Assembly: GCA_050084515.1 (NCBI GenBank)
Contig: CM114273.1
Span: forward strand, 8,804,001-8,868,000
DNA length: 64,000 nucleotides
Origin: Blasia pusilla
Lineage: Eukaryota > Marchantiophyta > Marchantiopsida > Blasiales
Direction: 5' to 3'
Shown: positions 35,535 through 46,880 of the stretch, piece by piece
How positions within the stretch are numbered: the first letter of the stretch is position 1
How the letters are laid out: each line of letters begins with the position of its first letter
The notes under the pieces: model-generated
What the model was told of the DNA's origin: nothing
The model's database searches: none
The model's input: the letters and a program-made list of their open reading frames with translations, nothing else
Position numbers and translations under genes: made by a program

Positions 35535-36984
35535 TTGGTTCGGGACTTTGAGAGTCAAGGTGGTGAATCCGAGAGTAGCTCTAGAGGTTTTACGCGGAGT
35601 GGCGCGAGGTTCCGAGGGTCTCCACGTAAGGGACCACCTCGACCTCCTTCTATGTCATTGTCAGACAAGGAGGAGGATGTAGAGGAGTTTGTGAGCACAT
35701 CGCCACGTATTGTGAGTGGTCCTACCACTTGGGCATACGAGATGGACGACCGGGGTAGAGGACCGAGTAGGTTTTCATGTATAGTAGGTACGATTGAGTT
35801 GCACGATTTCATAGCAGAGTTTAGGAGTTGGTGCGACTCCCAACAGGCCACGAACTCTAGAGAGTTCAACCCGTTTACAGCATGGAACGGTATGTTTCAG
35901 CATTTAAAGGGGGCGCCCATGGACGATTACCATGAGTTCTCTCAGAGATATGCACGTGAGATCTAGGGGTGGAGGCTCTACTATGATCCACATTATGTGT
36001 CATGGATGGAGCCGTTCCCAGATGAGGAGGAGGAGTCAAGAGAGGCTTAATCCTCTTCCACTACTGATATTTTGGGAGGGGTCACTCGCACGTGAGTAGT
36101 TGCACCGTCTAGTCGGGTTCGTCCCAGGTTCAACCCTATGGTTGAGTTCTTTGCTGAGTTGAGGGCGAGCTACCAGGGGGTACGGACGGAGAAGTTGTGG
36201 AGCATCCACAACTTCCAGAGGCGCTCGGGTGAGAGTTTGCGTGAGGCTTACACTAGCTTGCGCCGGTTGATCAACATCACTTAGGGGGTGACAGGGGCTC
36301 ACGCTATTCAGTCATGGTACGCGATGCTAGACCGGACCATGCGGAGGGGATGCTTCTTATGAACACCTCCCCTACGTTGAGAGATGTTTTTAGGACCTCC
36401 GAGAACATTGAGCGCAACATGGTTGAGGAAAGCATAGCCACCATGGGTTCTAGGCGAGAGCAGTCGCGATTATGTGCACCACCTGTCCAGCAACGTGGAC
36501 TCCGAGATAGGTTGACTGTGGCACCACGAGCTCAGGTAGGATATTGGGAGGTCATACCACACAGACTGCGCATTCATATGTGGCTGAGCAGTAGCCGCCT
36601 ACTATTACTTGTTGGTTATATGGTGGAGCCCATCATCAGCGCGATTGCACTCGTCAGGGTCATGGACGTGTGCCTCAACATGGAGGAGGAGATGGTGATG
36701 CGCGAGGAGGTTATCAGTGTGACTATTGTCAGAGGTATGGTCATACATGCACCAGGTGTTTCAATTTACATCATGAGTTATGTCCGGACCGAGGGCTAGA
36801 GAGGGCACCAGAGCGAGTAGCCGGTCCGGATGGGCCTAGAGATCGTGCACCAGGTGGTCCTGTTGGGGGACGAGGAGCTGGAGTTGCCCGACACGGTGGT
36901 GGAGCTACCCATGGAGGAGGTAGAGTCCTACCATCTAGACACGTCGAGCGAGATGTCGGGCGTGAGGCTAAAATGGCTGCTTAG
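35535..36984 (+). pseudogene. gag (copy B)
   Basis: The first open frame (35535-35966) covers the N-terminal acidic/serine-rich part and MDDYHEFSQRYAREI. A TAG at 35964-35966 ends it. The capsid-like part follows in other frames (MNTSPTLRDVFRTSENIERNM). A complete CCHC knuckle CDYCQRYGHTCTRC lies near 36718-36760. The knuckle would bind element RNA. At least three frame breaks occur. Confidence 0.83.
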
Positions 36985-38205
36985 ATACATCAGCTACAGG
37001 AGCAGATTCCTGCTATGGCATTGAGATTACCCGATGCCGGATCCGTGGCATCGACATCATATGGAGCAGCCAGAGATATGGAGGATCTTGGTTGGATGTG
37101 CTGGGTTGCCCAGATGGAGGCAGCCGCAGTTGTGACGTGTGGAGCAGCCGTAGAGTTAGATCCACAGCAATGGGAAGCCAAGAAACAAATTAGGCTTCCT
37201 CAATCTTTCACGTTGTCTGAGGCGATGAGGACCCCATCGATGGGTCCTGATCATAGTTCCTGGAGAGTTGGTGATGTTGTTGGTGTGCAGGCACGGAGGG
37301 CGATGGGAGAAGCGAGTGTGACGACTCCTATTGTTGATGCTCAGGAGGGGCATGTGTCGAGCACATTATTGGGGGCGGCCACCATTGTGTACCGCACTCA
37401 TTTATTTTTTGCTTCCGATGTTATGACTTGGGGGATACGCCCGCCGAGGCTTTTCGACTGGCCGCTACACTATGTGAGCGTGGAGTTGGAGTTCTTGTAT
37501 TACGTTCAGAGGTGATTGCAGAGGAGGTGATGGACCTGCCCTTGGAGCGGATGCTCAGGTCGTCCACGTCAGATTCATGGCAGGTTGCGGCTGCTAGGAT
37601 GGCGAAGATGCCCGTTAGACCCGCGATACAGCGTGCCATGGCTTCCTCTGGTGTTGTGTTGCTCAATAATTGAAGAGAGGTCTTCCAGTTGGTGAGTCGC
37701 GGAGGTAGAGCTTCTAGTTCGCAGTGCAAGCCAAGGCGATAGTGACTGATGCAGAGTCCTACGACGTCTTGGTTGGCGGAGCAGTGTTATACCTGATGGG
37801 GTTTGCCCTGGATTACAGGGAGGAGTCAGCATCCTACAGACCAGGATGAATGCTAGGTGATGGGCGCCTTAGCTCATGACCCATTCGATTCACCGGTGCA
37901 GTGATCGAGCAATGGCCAGGAGAGATGGCGACCTTAGCAGCATTTAGCAGTGCCGTCACTTGGCCTAGTGATTTGATTAAGGGACATGTCCATGCAAAGG
38001 ATACTCCCATTCTTGAAATTTCTATGGAGAGGAGTGTTATGGTAGCCGCATCATTCCATGGAGGAGAGGTGTCGTCATGGGGATCGACTGTGAAGCTTCG
38101 ACGATTGGCAGATGAGCAGATGAGCACATGCAGACAAAGTGGAGCGAGGCGTTTGCACCCGAGCATGACGGGTTTGAGGAACCCAAGGTAGCAGGGAATG
38201 CTACG
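36985..38205 (+). pseudogene. gag-methyltransferase linker (copy B), protease core missing
   Basis: Contains FTLSEAMRTPSMGP (37200-37245), VVDAQEGHVSSTLLGAA-like text and an EESASYRPG block, all collinear with copy C. The aspartic protease with its DSG motif, present in copy C, has been deleted between about 37680 and 37730. A 97-residue open frame (37901-38191) has no recognisable domain. Confidence 0.65.
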
Positions 38206-39240
38206 ATGACACCCTTGGATACCACACCCATTGTATGGTGTACCCCGGAGGAGGGTATTTGAGTGTTAGATCTCTTTGGAGGGATTAGCACTGGGTTAGC
38301 TGCTGTTTTGCAGATAAGAGTGCGAGTACAGCAATACATGTATGTGGAGAGTGATGATATTGCGAGGCGCGTCTCACTACGACATGTGGTGCAGTTACGC
38401 CTACGTTTTCCCGACTTATTGTCTGCGTCCGCCGTACATGGATACCAGAGTTCCCTACCGAGGGATATTTCGTTGTTGGGGGCGCAAGACTTAGAGCGGG
38501 TAAAAACCATTGATTTGGTCATTGCCAGTTGGCCATGTTAGGGCCAATCGAGTGCTGGACGAGGCAGCGGGTTGGCTGACACTCAGTCCATGTTGTTTTA
38601 GGAGATGTTGAGGGTCTTACGACAGTAGCAGGAGCACCAATCTCGTTCTCCAGCCTACATTCTGGAGAATTTTCCGATCTTAGGAGACTCCAGGTCACGG
38701 GTGGTGATGAGGTGCGTGCCTGGATCGGCCCAGAAGTGTTCTTGGATGCAATGAGTGTAGGTTCTAGAGCCCATTGCCCGCGTCTATGGTGGACCAACTT
38801 GGTGTCCCATGTAGTGTTACGGAGGGCGTATGCGAGAGTAGAGCGCCCCTCCCATTTTTAGTGGATTCCATTATGGATCCAGGTCGTCAATCACAGGCAG
38901 TGAGGCACAATCATTGACCACCGTTGATTGTGGTCAATAGGGTAGGCAAGCCGCGGGCAGCCTTGCCCACGTTTGTGAGTTTTCCTGCTTCCTATGCATA
39001 CAAGGAGGCCGGTCCTAGCTTGGTTTGGGATGACCAGGTTTAGCGGTTGGTGGAGCCCAATGCCGACGAGAGAGAGTGAGCGATGGGATTTCCCACAATA
39101 GCCACGGCACGGCAGTATCTTCAGTGTCAAAGGCATCACGACGCCATGTCTTGGGTCACGCGATGGACCTGAACTGCTTGACATGGATCCTCAACTTGGG
39201 AGTGGCTGAGCAACGCCATATGAGATCGCAGCGGTTGCGT
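38206..39240 (+). pseudogene. DNA cytosine-5 methyltransferase domain (copy B)
   Basis: Motif I DLFGGISTGLAAVLQ lies near 38267-38310, then GAQDLER and VIASWPC (motif IV). The codon after the catalytic Cys is TAG at 38539-38541, where copy C has CAG. Downstream are AYILENF (motif VI), SRAHCPRLWWTNL (motif VIII) and LVEPNADERE-stop-AMGFP (motif IX). A motif X match HAMDLNCLTWIL lies near 39161-39195. At least five stops or frameshifts are present. It parallels the domain in copies A and C. Confidence 0.86.
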
Positions 39241-39529
39241 TGTTGAGTCCCATGCCTACCAAGATGGTGGAGGCACTGGCTGGGGGCGAGACCCAAGGAG
39301 ATCTACACACCAGGGGAGATCGGGAGAGACACCCTTGGATTTCTTAGGATGTTTTGAAGGTACGCCATGAGATGATAGCCACAGCATCAAGCCTGGTTCC
39401 ATTCACTGCAGGTGGAGTAGATCAGAGTTTGCAGTTGGCTGCAGGAGAGCGGCCGAGTGTTGTTGTTCGAGACGGGGTTGCACCATAGCAACCACCGATA
39501 CCGGCGCCGGAGAGTCCTATCGTAGTCAC

Positions 39530-40948
39530 GATGGAGACTTGGGAGCCAAATATGGGCCCTAAGTTAACAGGAGGAGAGCGGCGCCGGATACATCAGTTCC
39601 TCAGGAGTTATAGGAGTTGATTTGCGTTTAGCATGGAGGATCTGGGTACGTTGAAGGGATCGGGGATCCGCATGGAGTTGTCGAGTGATACGCCGATCTT
39701 CCGACGACCCTACAAGTACAATGATATGGAGAGGTCTCTGATTTGGAGTAGGAGTCAGGACTTGGTCGGAGCAGGACTAGTGGAGATGTCGCATGGGGAG
39801 TATGCATCTGCCACTGTCATGCGTACCAAGAAGGATGTGCATGGCAACTGGACGAATAGGAGGATGTGTGGGGATTATCGACCTATCAATCGGAAGACGA
39901 AGTCTGATAGGTATGCCATGCTCACCTCTGAGGAGATCTTTGATGCGATTGGTCATGCAAAGGTCTTCAGTTCTTTGGATTTGCGAGCCGGATACCATCA
40001 ACTGCCTATCGGATTGGAGGACAGAAAGAAGACGGCATTTTGGGGCATCGATCCTTATGGGAAGGATTGTTTGCACCAGTGGCGGTTCTCACCATTTGGG
40101 TTAAAGAATGCCCCGGCTGAGTTTCAGAGGGTCATGGATAGGATCTTGGTTGGTCTGGATTTTGCTAGGTGTTATATTGATGACATCGTAGTCTTTAGCA
40201 CCACGGTTGAGGAGCATGAGTGACATCTAGAGGAGGTATTTCGACTATTGCAATTATATGGGCTGAAGCTACATCCACGCAAGTGCAAGTTCTTCTACGA
40301 CCAGATTGAGTACTTGGGTCATACGATATACCCTGGAGGCTTTGGTGTTTAGCAGACAAAGATAGAGGCTATCTCACTCGTTCCACGCCCTACAGATGTG
40401 AGCCGTGTTCGCGCATTCATGGGATTGGAAAACTTCTATTGGCGGTACGTCAAGGGATTCAGTTTGATTGCGAAGAGGCTAACCTTGTGACCAAGGTGGA
40501 TCACAAGTGGCATTAGGGGGATGAGCAAGAGCGAGCATTTCAGTTGGTCAAGGACAGGTTGACGTCCGCGCCCATCTTGAAGAGACTGATCATGGGGCGT
40601 CCTTTCTAGTTGCACACAAATTGGAGCATGTTGGGGCTTGGAGCGGTGCTCACTTAGCATGATGATAAGGGTAGAGAGTTCGTGATGGCTTACGCAAGCC
40701 GCTCGAACAACGCTGCAAAGGCGAAGTACATCTTGTATGAGGGTGAGTGCTTGGATGCAGTGTGGGCTATCGCGCATTTCAGGTGTTACTTATTTGGCAA
40801 TCCCTTTACCATCATCATTGATCATCAACCACTGAAGTGGTTGAAGGAGTCTAACAAGCTTACAGGGAAGCTTGCGAGATGGGCTCTATTGTTGCAAGAG
40901 TATGATTTTCAGGTGGTACAAAGACCTGGGATGCTCAGCCAGGATTGA
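39530..40948 (+). pseudogene. Reverse transcriptase and RNase H (copy B)
   Basis: The open frame 39633-40223 (196 residues) covers most of the reverse transcriptase: RRPYKYNDMERS, GEYASATVM, MCGDYRPINRK, FSSLDLRAGYHQLPI and the active site CYIDDIVVFS. Stops follow at 40221 (TGA) and 40350 (TAG). The thumb and RNase H region continues, with MAYASRSNNAAKAKY and NPFTIIIDHQPLKWL at 40682-40948. TAG at 40514 and 40617 replace TGG and CAG of the other copies. Confidence 0.88.
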
Positions 40949-40989
40949 GATGGGTTGAGTCGTAACCCATGCCCGAGTCAGCGAGATGC

Positions 40990-42270
40990 GACTGGAGCTT
41001 GATGGCATGGAGAGAGTGATGATGAGTTAGTGCCAGGATGACACGCGTCAACCTATTTAGGCATGTTGGCTATGGAGAGCCAGAGTGTGGAGACTTCGAT
41101 GGCGAGATCTAGTGGAGAGTCCTTGGATCCCGAGGCCAATGAGGAGACAACAAGTGGCCGAGATATTCATGATGATGGAGTAGTCTTGGATTACCTTCGT
41201 ACTGGCAGCGTTGCAAGCACCGTGGGTGCTAGAGAGCGGGATCGGATCCTACAATGGGCCAGACGGTTCCGTTGGGAGGGGACAGATATTTTGAGGGTTT
41301 GGGAGGATGGTAGAGTATGCGTAGTGCCACATCCTTTGCAAAGAGCACGACTATTGCATCATGCCCACGAGGAGTTGGGTCACTTTGGGGTGAAGCGAAC
41401 GTACAACTTGCTCCATATTCAATATTGGTGGCGAGGCATGTAGACTAACGTTGAGCATTTTGTTGCCAGGTGCATGGTATGTGATCGGGTCTGAGCATCG
41501 TTTAATGCTCCGACTCCACAATTGCATCCATTACCGATCATGGGCTTAGGGTATAGATGGAGTTTGGATTTTGCGTGACCTTTGCCTTTGATGGAGCGTC
41601 ACAGTCATTATGTGTTGGTGATGGTCGAGCACTTCTCGAAGTGGATCGAGTTGGTTGCATTTCCTGACAAAGCGAGTGAGGGAGTAGCTTATGCGTTCCT
41701 TGACAGAGTGTTGAGTCATTATGGTGCATCGGCTAAGGTGTTGACAGACCATGGTACCGAGTTTCGCGGTGAGTTCCAGGCCTTGTGTGATCAGGTGCTT
41801 ATCGACCACCACACAACTTCGCGAGATCATCCCAAGACGGATGGATTAGCGGAGAGAGTTGTGCAGACGGTGAAGAGGGGTTTACGCAAGTATGGCTTGT
41901 AGAGAGGTCACCTAGGAGATTGGGACCTCCAATTACCCTGGTTGGGGATGGAATACAGATTCAGTAGACATGCATCCTTAGCGTCTTTTTCACCGTACTT
42001 GCTACTTTATGGCCGAGAGCCAGATTTACTTGCGGCCATTCGACGAGATGTTGGTGAGGTGTTGGACCTTGATGACCCAGATGTATGGATGTGAGCATGT
42101 TCTCAGAGGGCTGAGTTGTTTCGGAGAGTGATGCCCATGGCGTTCGAGAACTTGGCGATTGCGCAACATCGGGATACGTTGAGGTATGCGACTATTCGGG
42201 GTGGTGGTTATGGACCAACTATCCGGAGGTTTCATCAGGGAGATTATGTCTACTTGCAGCAGACGACAGC
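40990..42270 (+). pseudogene. DDE integrase (copy B)
   Basis: The HHCC zinc region lies in 41063-41443 and beyond (HHAHEELGHFGVKRTYNLL, then CMVCDRV). The catalytic core is 41582-41902, with TDHGTEFRGEF and HPKTDGLAERVVQTV. The first Asp block reads LDFA-stop-PLP. Stops sit at 41441 (TAG for CAG), 41492 (TGA, shared with copy A) and 41900 (TAG for CAG). The C-terminal tail ends at YLQQT where the deletion begins, so no PHD finger follows. Confidence 0.87.
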
Positions 42271-42274
42271 GACG

Positions 42275-42802
42275 AAAAACATGAGAGAGCAGGTTTCTCC
42301 TTCGTTTCGGCTCATTTGGAGCCATATTGAGAAACTTACTATTTTAGATAAATACCATTTTGAGGATATGATCAACTTTCTATTTTTGGTAAGTGACCCT
42401 TGACCTCCTAGATTCGGTCAAGAGCCAAGGAGATGACTTGGGAGAATAGGTTATCATGGAGAGAGCTTGGGAGAGGGGAGGGGTATTCCTCAAGGAGTGA
42501 GAGCTTGAGAGCTCATTCTCTCTTTGTTGAACCTCTTGGCATAAGGCGGCAGAGATATTGTCCCTTGCCTTGTGAGTGTAACCCAAGCCTCTCATTAGGA
42601 GAGTGGGTTTGGTTTGACATGAGAGAGAGTGCACACCTTTGAGAGCTATGGTGTGAGATGGTGTAGAGAGAGATTGGATCTTACTTTATTGGAGATATTT
42701 TAGTACTTCTCGCCTCTGTGTACATATGGATGCCATGAGTTAGCATGGGATCATGTGTGTTTGTGTGTGTGTTTGATGACAACGATGTGTATGCGCACGA
42801 TA
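42275..42802 (+). repeat. Partial S2 and Y2 of copy B
   Basis: S2 is present from its 'acctgagagagcagg' part to 42688. It passes into Y2 (TTGGAGATATTTTAG... to GCGCACGATA, 42689-42802), exactly as in copy A. The start of S2 was lost in the same deletion that removed the PHD finger. Confidence 0.85.
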
Positions 42803-42806
42803 AGGT

Positions 42807-43363
42807 CTTTAACTCTAACATTCATCGCAAAGGGGGCAAAGGTAGTAGGCCAAAAAGCTAAAGCTAACGCCTCATGCTCTCTCAGAGGTGTGGATGCCAA
42901 TTCTACTTTGTTGTCATCAAGCCAATAGATCCTCCTAGTTTTTTTATGTTAAGGCACTTGCATTGGAAGCATGTGGATAAGCAGGGTCAAGTATATCATG
43001 GTGACTTAGATAAGATGGCTTATATTGAAAATGCAATTGTTACCCCAAAACTTAGTTCACATTGTAGGGACTTTGTGGAGCCCTTTTACCATTAAATGCA
43101 AACCCTTTGAATATCATGAAAGACCATATGAGGTGGATCGGTGTACACATCCACGATAACCCAAATAAAAAAAGATGAGCGGGGCAAGAATGCCATGCTA
43201 AAGCCTCGAGATATTCTAAATATTACGCATTCATTCGAAAGAGGAGAAGGTGGATATGATGGAACCAATGATGCTACTGAGATTCAATATTGTGTACAAG
43301 TACATCCTTATATCGTCATTTACTACATGGAGGCTATTTCCAAGTTGGACCAATCATTTTTCC
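42807..43363 (+). pseudogene. Host gene fragment between copies B and C
   Basis: It continues the reading frame that B interrupts. Open frames 42874-43095 (DPPSFFMLRHLHWKHVD, DLDKMAYIENAIVTPKL) and 43141-43363 (VHPYIVIYYMEAISKLDQ) have protein-like composition. C then enters at TTGT (43364-43367). After C the sequence goes on at 51605. I recognise no family; it is probably a decayed single-copy or repeated plant gene. Confidence 0.45.
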
Positions 43364-43367
43364 TTGT

Positions 43368-43734
43368 TGTCATGACCATACGGATTATGTCGTAGAGTAT
43401 AGTGTGCTAGTAGAGGCCATTCCTTATGTAGGACCGTAGTGGCTTGGTAGAGATGCGGTTTCATACATAGGGTTGGGGGTTACTCAGTTGGGGGTGACTT
43501 TCCCAGTAGGGCCCGCTCTTAGGTTGGAGGATATAAGGTGGAGTGCGCTCAAAGAACAGTCAGTTCTTTGAGTTGAGCCCGTTGCGTTGGGAGTTAGCCT
43601 TGGTAGTGAGTAGAGCTCATGGCTATGGTGTTTCCCGCAAGCTTCGACCTAGATTCTTCCATCGTGGAGTGGGTTTGGCTCAATTGTATGTGATTGTATA
43701 CATGTTTTATGACAGTAGGTCTTTCACGGATTTC
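43368..43734 (+). repeat. Terminal repeat S1 of copy C (367 bp)
   Basis: Same length and nearly the same sequence as 44883-45249 and S2 at 51131-51497. It continues into the leader (ACTCAAAGAACTG); the identity with the second S1 copy extends to about 43908. Confidence 0.92.
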
Positions 43735-44523
43735 ACTCAAAGAACTGACGTAGATCGATGGTAGCTTCGATTGTTGATCAGTAGGATCTGGTTAGGGCTG
43801 ATTGTGTACTCAGCCGTGGATGTTCGTGGCTTGTGGCCTATGTTGGAGGTGTGAATATGGTGCGTGGTTGGTTGGGAAAGAAGCGCCTTGCTGAGAGCTT
43901 TCCAACGCGTTTTAGATCGCCGGATTTTGTCAAGGGAGTTGGAAGTTATCAAGGATTGAAGATTCTGGTTCGTGTTCGACGGTTTTCTGATGTGGAGAGC
44001 TTGGAGTGCGGAAGCTCTGTTGAAGTTCATCTAGATCGGGTGAGAGGTTCTTGTTGCTACTTGTATGGTGATCTCATGTGAAGCTATCTGCTCGAGTGTG
44101 TGGAGCGTTGCGGATTTCTGCGCGCATGAAACTTGGCGGAAGCGCTGTCGGATTTGCGATTCTGGAGGTGTATGGACAGCAAGTTTGTCTAATTTTTAGC
44201 TCGGAGTACAGAGCTTGGTTGTAGCTGATTTTTTGTGGAGAGATACCTTTGGTGGTCAATTGAATTTTGGTTGAAACAGATTTGATTTCGGTCATGGATT
44301 TGTGAAGTAATTGCTGATCGAAATTTTGCAGACTAGCTCAAGGTCTGGCTATGGTGGACACCGGATTGGAGGGTCTGGTTGGTTGGTGACTCGTTCATTG
44401 CTGGAAACGCCTATCCCGTTGGGGGAGCCCTGGTTGGGCCTCTCTCCATAGTGAAGCATGGCGAAGCGTGGCAAACGGGGCGAACGGGGCATGTCTCGAG
44501 CATTTCTCGGCGTTTGCAAGGAG

Positions 44524-44547
44524 CAAGCAAGCAAGCTTGCTTGCTTG
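44524..44547. repeat. Perfect 24-bp palindrome
   Basis: Three CAAG units followed by three CTTG units with no spacer (12-bp arms). Confidence 0.95.
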
Positions 44548-44587
44548 GGCGTGAGGCAATTTTTGCAGGATTTGTGATTTGAGTGTC

Positions 44588-44672
44588 GCATAACTGGTCA
44601 CCCATCTTTGGGCTATTAGGCGTGGAGGACGCTTAACTGCTGAGTTCTTAACTATGCCAGTGTACACAATGT
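44588..44672 (-). ncRNA. 5S-rRNA-like segment (Cassandra or SINE3-type remnant)
   Basis: The - strand contains AAGAACTCAGCAGTTAAGCGT and, 22 nt later, GATGGGTGACC. These correspond to the GAACTC-GCAGTTAAGCG (box A side) and GATGGGTGACC (box C) parts of plant 5S rRNA, at near-native spacing. The first half of 5S is not convincing and the internal element is diverged, so it is not a functional rRNA gene. Cassandra TRIM elements carry 5S in their LTRs; a SINE3 is the alternative. Confidence 0.6.
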
Positions 44673-44882
44673 TGTAGCTCATTTGGTGTTGTTCGGAGAT
44701 GTGTTAGGCGCTTTATGCATCTCAAGTTTTTGGTTGATGTACCTCTAGCGCATAGTACGGTGTAGCCTCTCCATGCAGGTGATATTTTCAGGTGCTGCGA
44801 GTTCGACTAGCACGTCATCAACCCGCGGCGGAGTAGCTATTGCGTTAGAATTCTGTGGTGGGTTTTGTGGAGTCAGGGGGCA

Positions 44883-45249
44883 TGTCATGACCATACGGAT
44901 TATGTCGTAGAGTATGGTGTGCTAGTAGAGGCCATTCCTTATGTAGGACCGTAGTGGCTTGGTAGAGATGTGGTTCCATACATAGGGTTGGGGGTTACTC
45001 ACTTGGGGGTGACTTTCCTAGTAGGGCCCGCTCTTAGGTTGGAGGATATAAGGTGGCTTGCCCTCAAAGAACAGTCAGTTCTTTAAGTTGAGCCTGTTGC
45101 GTTGGGAGTTAGCCTTGGTAGTGAGTAGAGCTCTTGGCTATGGTGTTTCCCGCAAGCTTCGACCTAGATTCTCCCATCGTGGAGTGGGTTTGGCTCGATT
45201 GTATGTGATTGTAAATGTGTTTTATGACAGTAGGTCTTTCACGGATTTC
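44883..45249 (+). repeat. Second S1 copy in copy C (367 bp)
   Basis: Starts TGTCATGACC and equals S1 in length. It runs through about 170 further leader bases to 45422 and then straight into gag, missing the long leader that follows the first S1. Confidence 0.9.
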
Positions 45250-45429
45250 ACTCAAAGAACCGGAGTAGATCGATGGTAGCCGATTGTAGATCAAGAAGAT
45301 CTGGTTAGGGCTGATTGTGTACTCAGCCGTGGATGTTCGTGGCTTGTGGCCTATGTTGGAGGTGTGAATATGGTGCGCGGTTGGTTGGGAAAGAAGCACC
45401 TTTTTGAGAGCTTTCCAACGCGCTGTAGA

Positions 45430-46880
45430 TCGCTACAGTGGATTTAGGTATCGGCTACCTTTTCCACTTCCGACGGTTGATGAAGAGGAGGACGAGGGTG
45501 TTCCAAACACCGAGTCTTCTACGTTGTTATCGAGTGTTGCAGCTCCATTGATTTGGGACATGGACGGTGGATATGGGGCCATGAAGGGCCCCGACGATAC
45601 TCGGGTGCGTGGGTACCATTGAGTTGGAGGACTTCATGCGGAGTTTGATACGTGGTGTGATATGCAGATGTTATGAACGCACGTTGTTTACACCCTTCTT
45701 GGCTTGGAAGGGTTGTTTCAAAGACTTGGAAGGACCACCCATGGATGATTACCATGAGTTTAGGAAGGACCATGTTGATGAGATTGAGGCATGGAGACAA
45801 TATTGGTCTCCAGGCTATGTGTCTATCACCCATGGTGGTATTGGTAGTAGTGCTCCTACTATGCCAGCCAGCCCGACGTTGAGTGGTACAAGTACGAGCC
45901 GGAGTGGGGGTACCAGTAGAGGTACCCATGGAGGTACTAGTGGGGGTACTAGTGGAGGTACTATTGCACCACCATCGTTCAGCCCGGTTGCAGAGTTCTT
46001 CAAGAGGTTGAAGAAGAACTATCAAGGAGTGAAGACAGAGAAGTTGAGGAGTCTTCAGGAATTTGAGCGAAAGACTGGTGAGAGTCTTCGTGAGGCATAC
46101 ACTCGTATCGGCACGCTTGATTTCGATTACCAGGGTGTGGCGAGGCTCAGCGATCCAATTTTGGTATGCGATCTTGGATAGAGACTTGCGCCGTAGGGTA
46201 CGTGATGCTACTCTTATGAGTGATGATTCACCCACATTGACCCATGTGTTTGCTCTATCTGAGAAGATTGAGCTTAACATGGTGAAGGAGAGAGTGGTGA
46301 CATCCGCATTTAGTAGGGATACAACTACTACTTCTCGTGTTAATCCGCCCACCTCACAGTCTCGTAGTAGTGGTGGTGGTAGTAGTAGTGGGAGTCGTGG
46401 GGGGTACACACGACCTCAGTCAAGTCCTAGAGGGACACTTGCGCAGAGACCATTGCCTTCATTTGCTGCCCCGCAGCAAGGACAATCATGTTAGACATGT
46501 GGACGTGATCATGTTAGGAAGTTTTGTCCCCAAGAGGATGGGAGACGGACTTTGGAGGATGGGCCCCAGCTCAGTGTGATCATTGCGGGAGACCAAGTCA
46601 TCCTCGAGAGCGTTGCTTTGATCTTCATCCAGAGTTAAGATCAGGCCGCGGCCGTGGTGGAGTAGCTCCGAGAGGCCGAGGTGGTAGAGGTGGTAGGGGT
46701 GGTAGAGATGGACCAGTGGTTGGAGAGCCTACGGTGGCTACCCCTACCACTACGACACAGTCAGCTATGGCTGCCAGGAATGAGCAGTTGGAGCAGAAGT
46801 TGTCTACTATGGCTGGTATCCAACATAGATCAGGTTCGGGAGCAAGGGCTTCCACCTCTTATGGAGGAGATGATCTCTGA
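45430..46880 (+). pseudogene. gag (copy C)
   Basis: The N-terminal acidic region is followed by MDDYHEFRKDHVDEIEAWRQY. A Gly/Thr-rich tandem stretch (STSRSGGTSRGTHGGTSG, 45880-45965) follows, then the capsid-like FFKRLKKNYQGVKTEKLRSL. A frameshift near 46140 leads into AIQFWYAILDRDLRRRVRD. There may be two knuckles: an imperfect one interrupted by TAG at 46492-46494, and a canonical CDHCGRPSHPRERC near 46575-46616. An RG-rich tail follows. Confidence 0.85.

Larger units (their letters stand above)
33835..42802 (+). mobile_element. Copy B: full-length element of the methyltransferase family, PHD deleted
   Basis: It begins TGTCACGACT and ends GCGCACGATA, flanked by a perfect 4-bp duplication AGGT (33831-33834 and 42803-42806). 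The order is S1, leader, gag, linker, methyltransferase, reverse transcriptase, RNase H, integrase, partial S2, Y2. A deletion near 42270-42285 removes the integrase tail after YLQQT, the PHD finger, the polypurine tract, Y1 and the start of S2. It belongs to the same subfamily as copy A. Confidence 0.9.
43735..44882 (+). other. Leader segment of copy C between its two S1 copies
   Basis: Non-coding. It has the family leader element GGCGGAAGCGCT (44134-44147), a 24-bp perfect palindrome at 44524-44547, and a 5S-like segment on the - strand. It ends GAGTCAGGGGGCA directly before the second S1, which resembles a polypurine tract. Confidence 0.55.

Noticed and set aside
45519-46409. 296-codon open frame on the minus strand across gag of copy C
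   Set aside because: It is antisense to a gag region with clear capsid and zinc-knuckle similarity. The length follows from Gly/Thr-rich repeats on the other strand.
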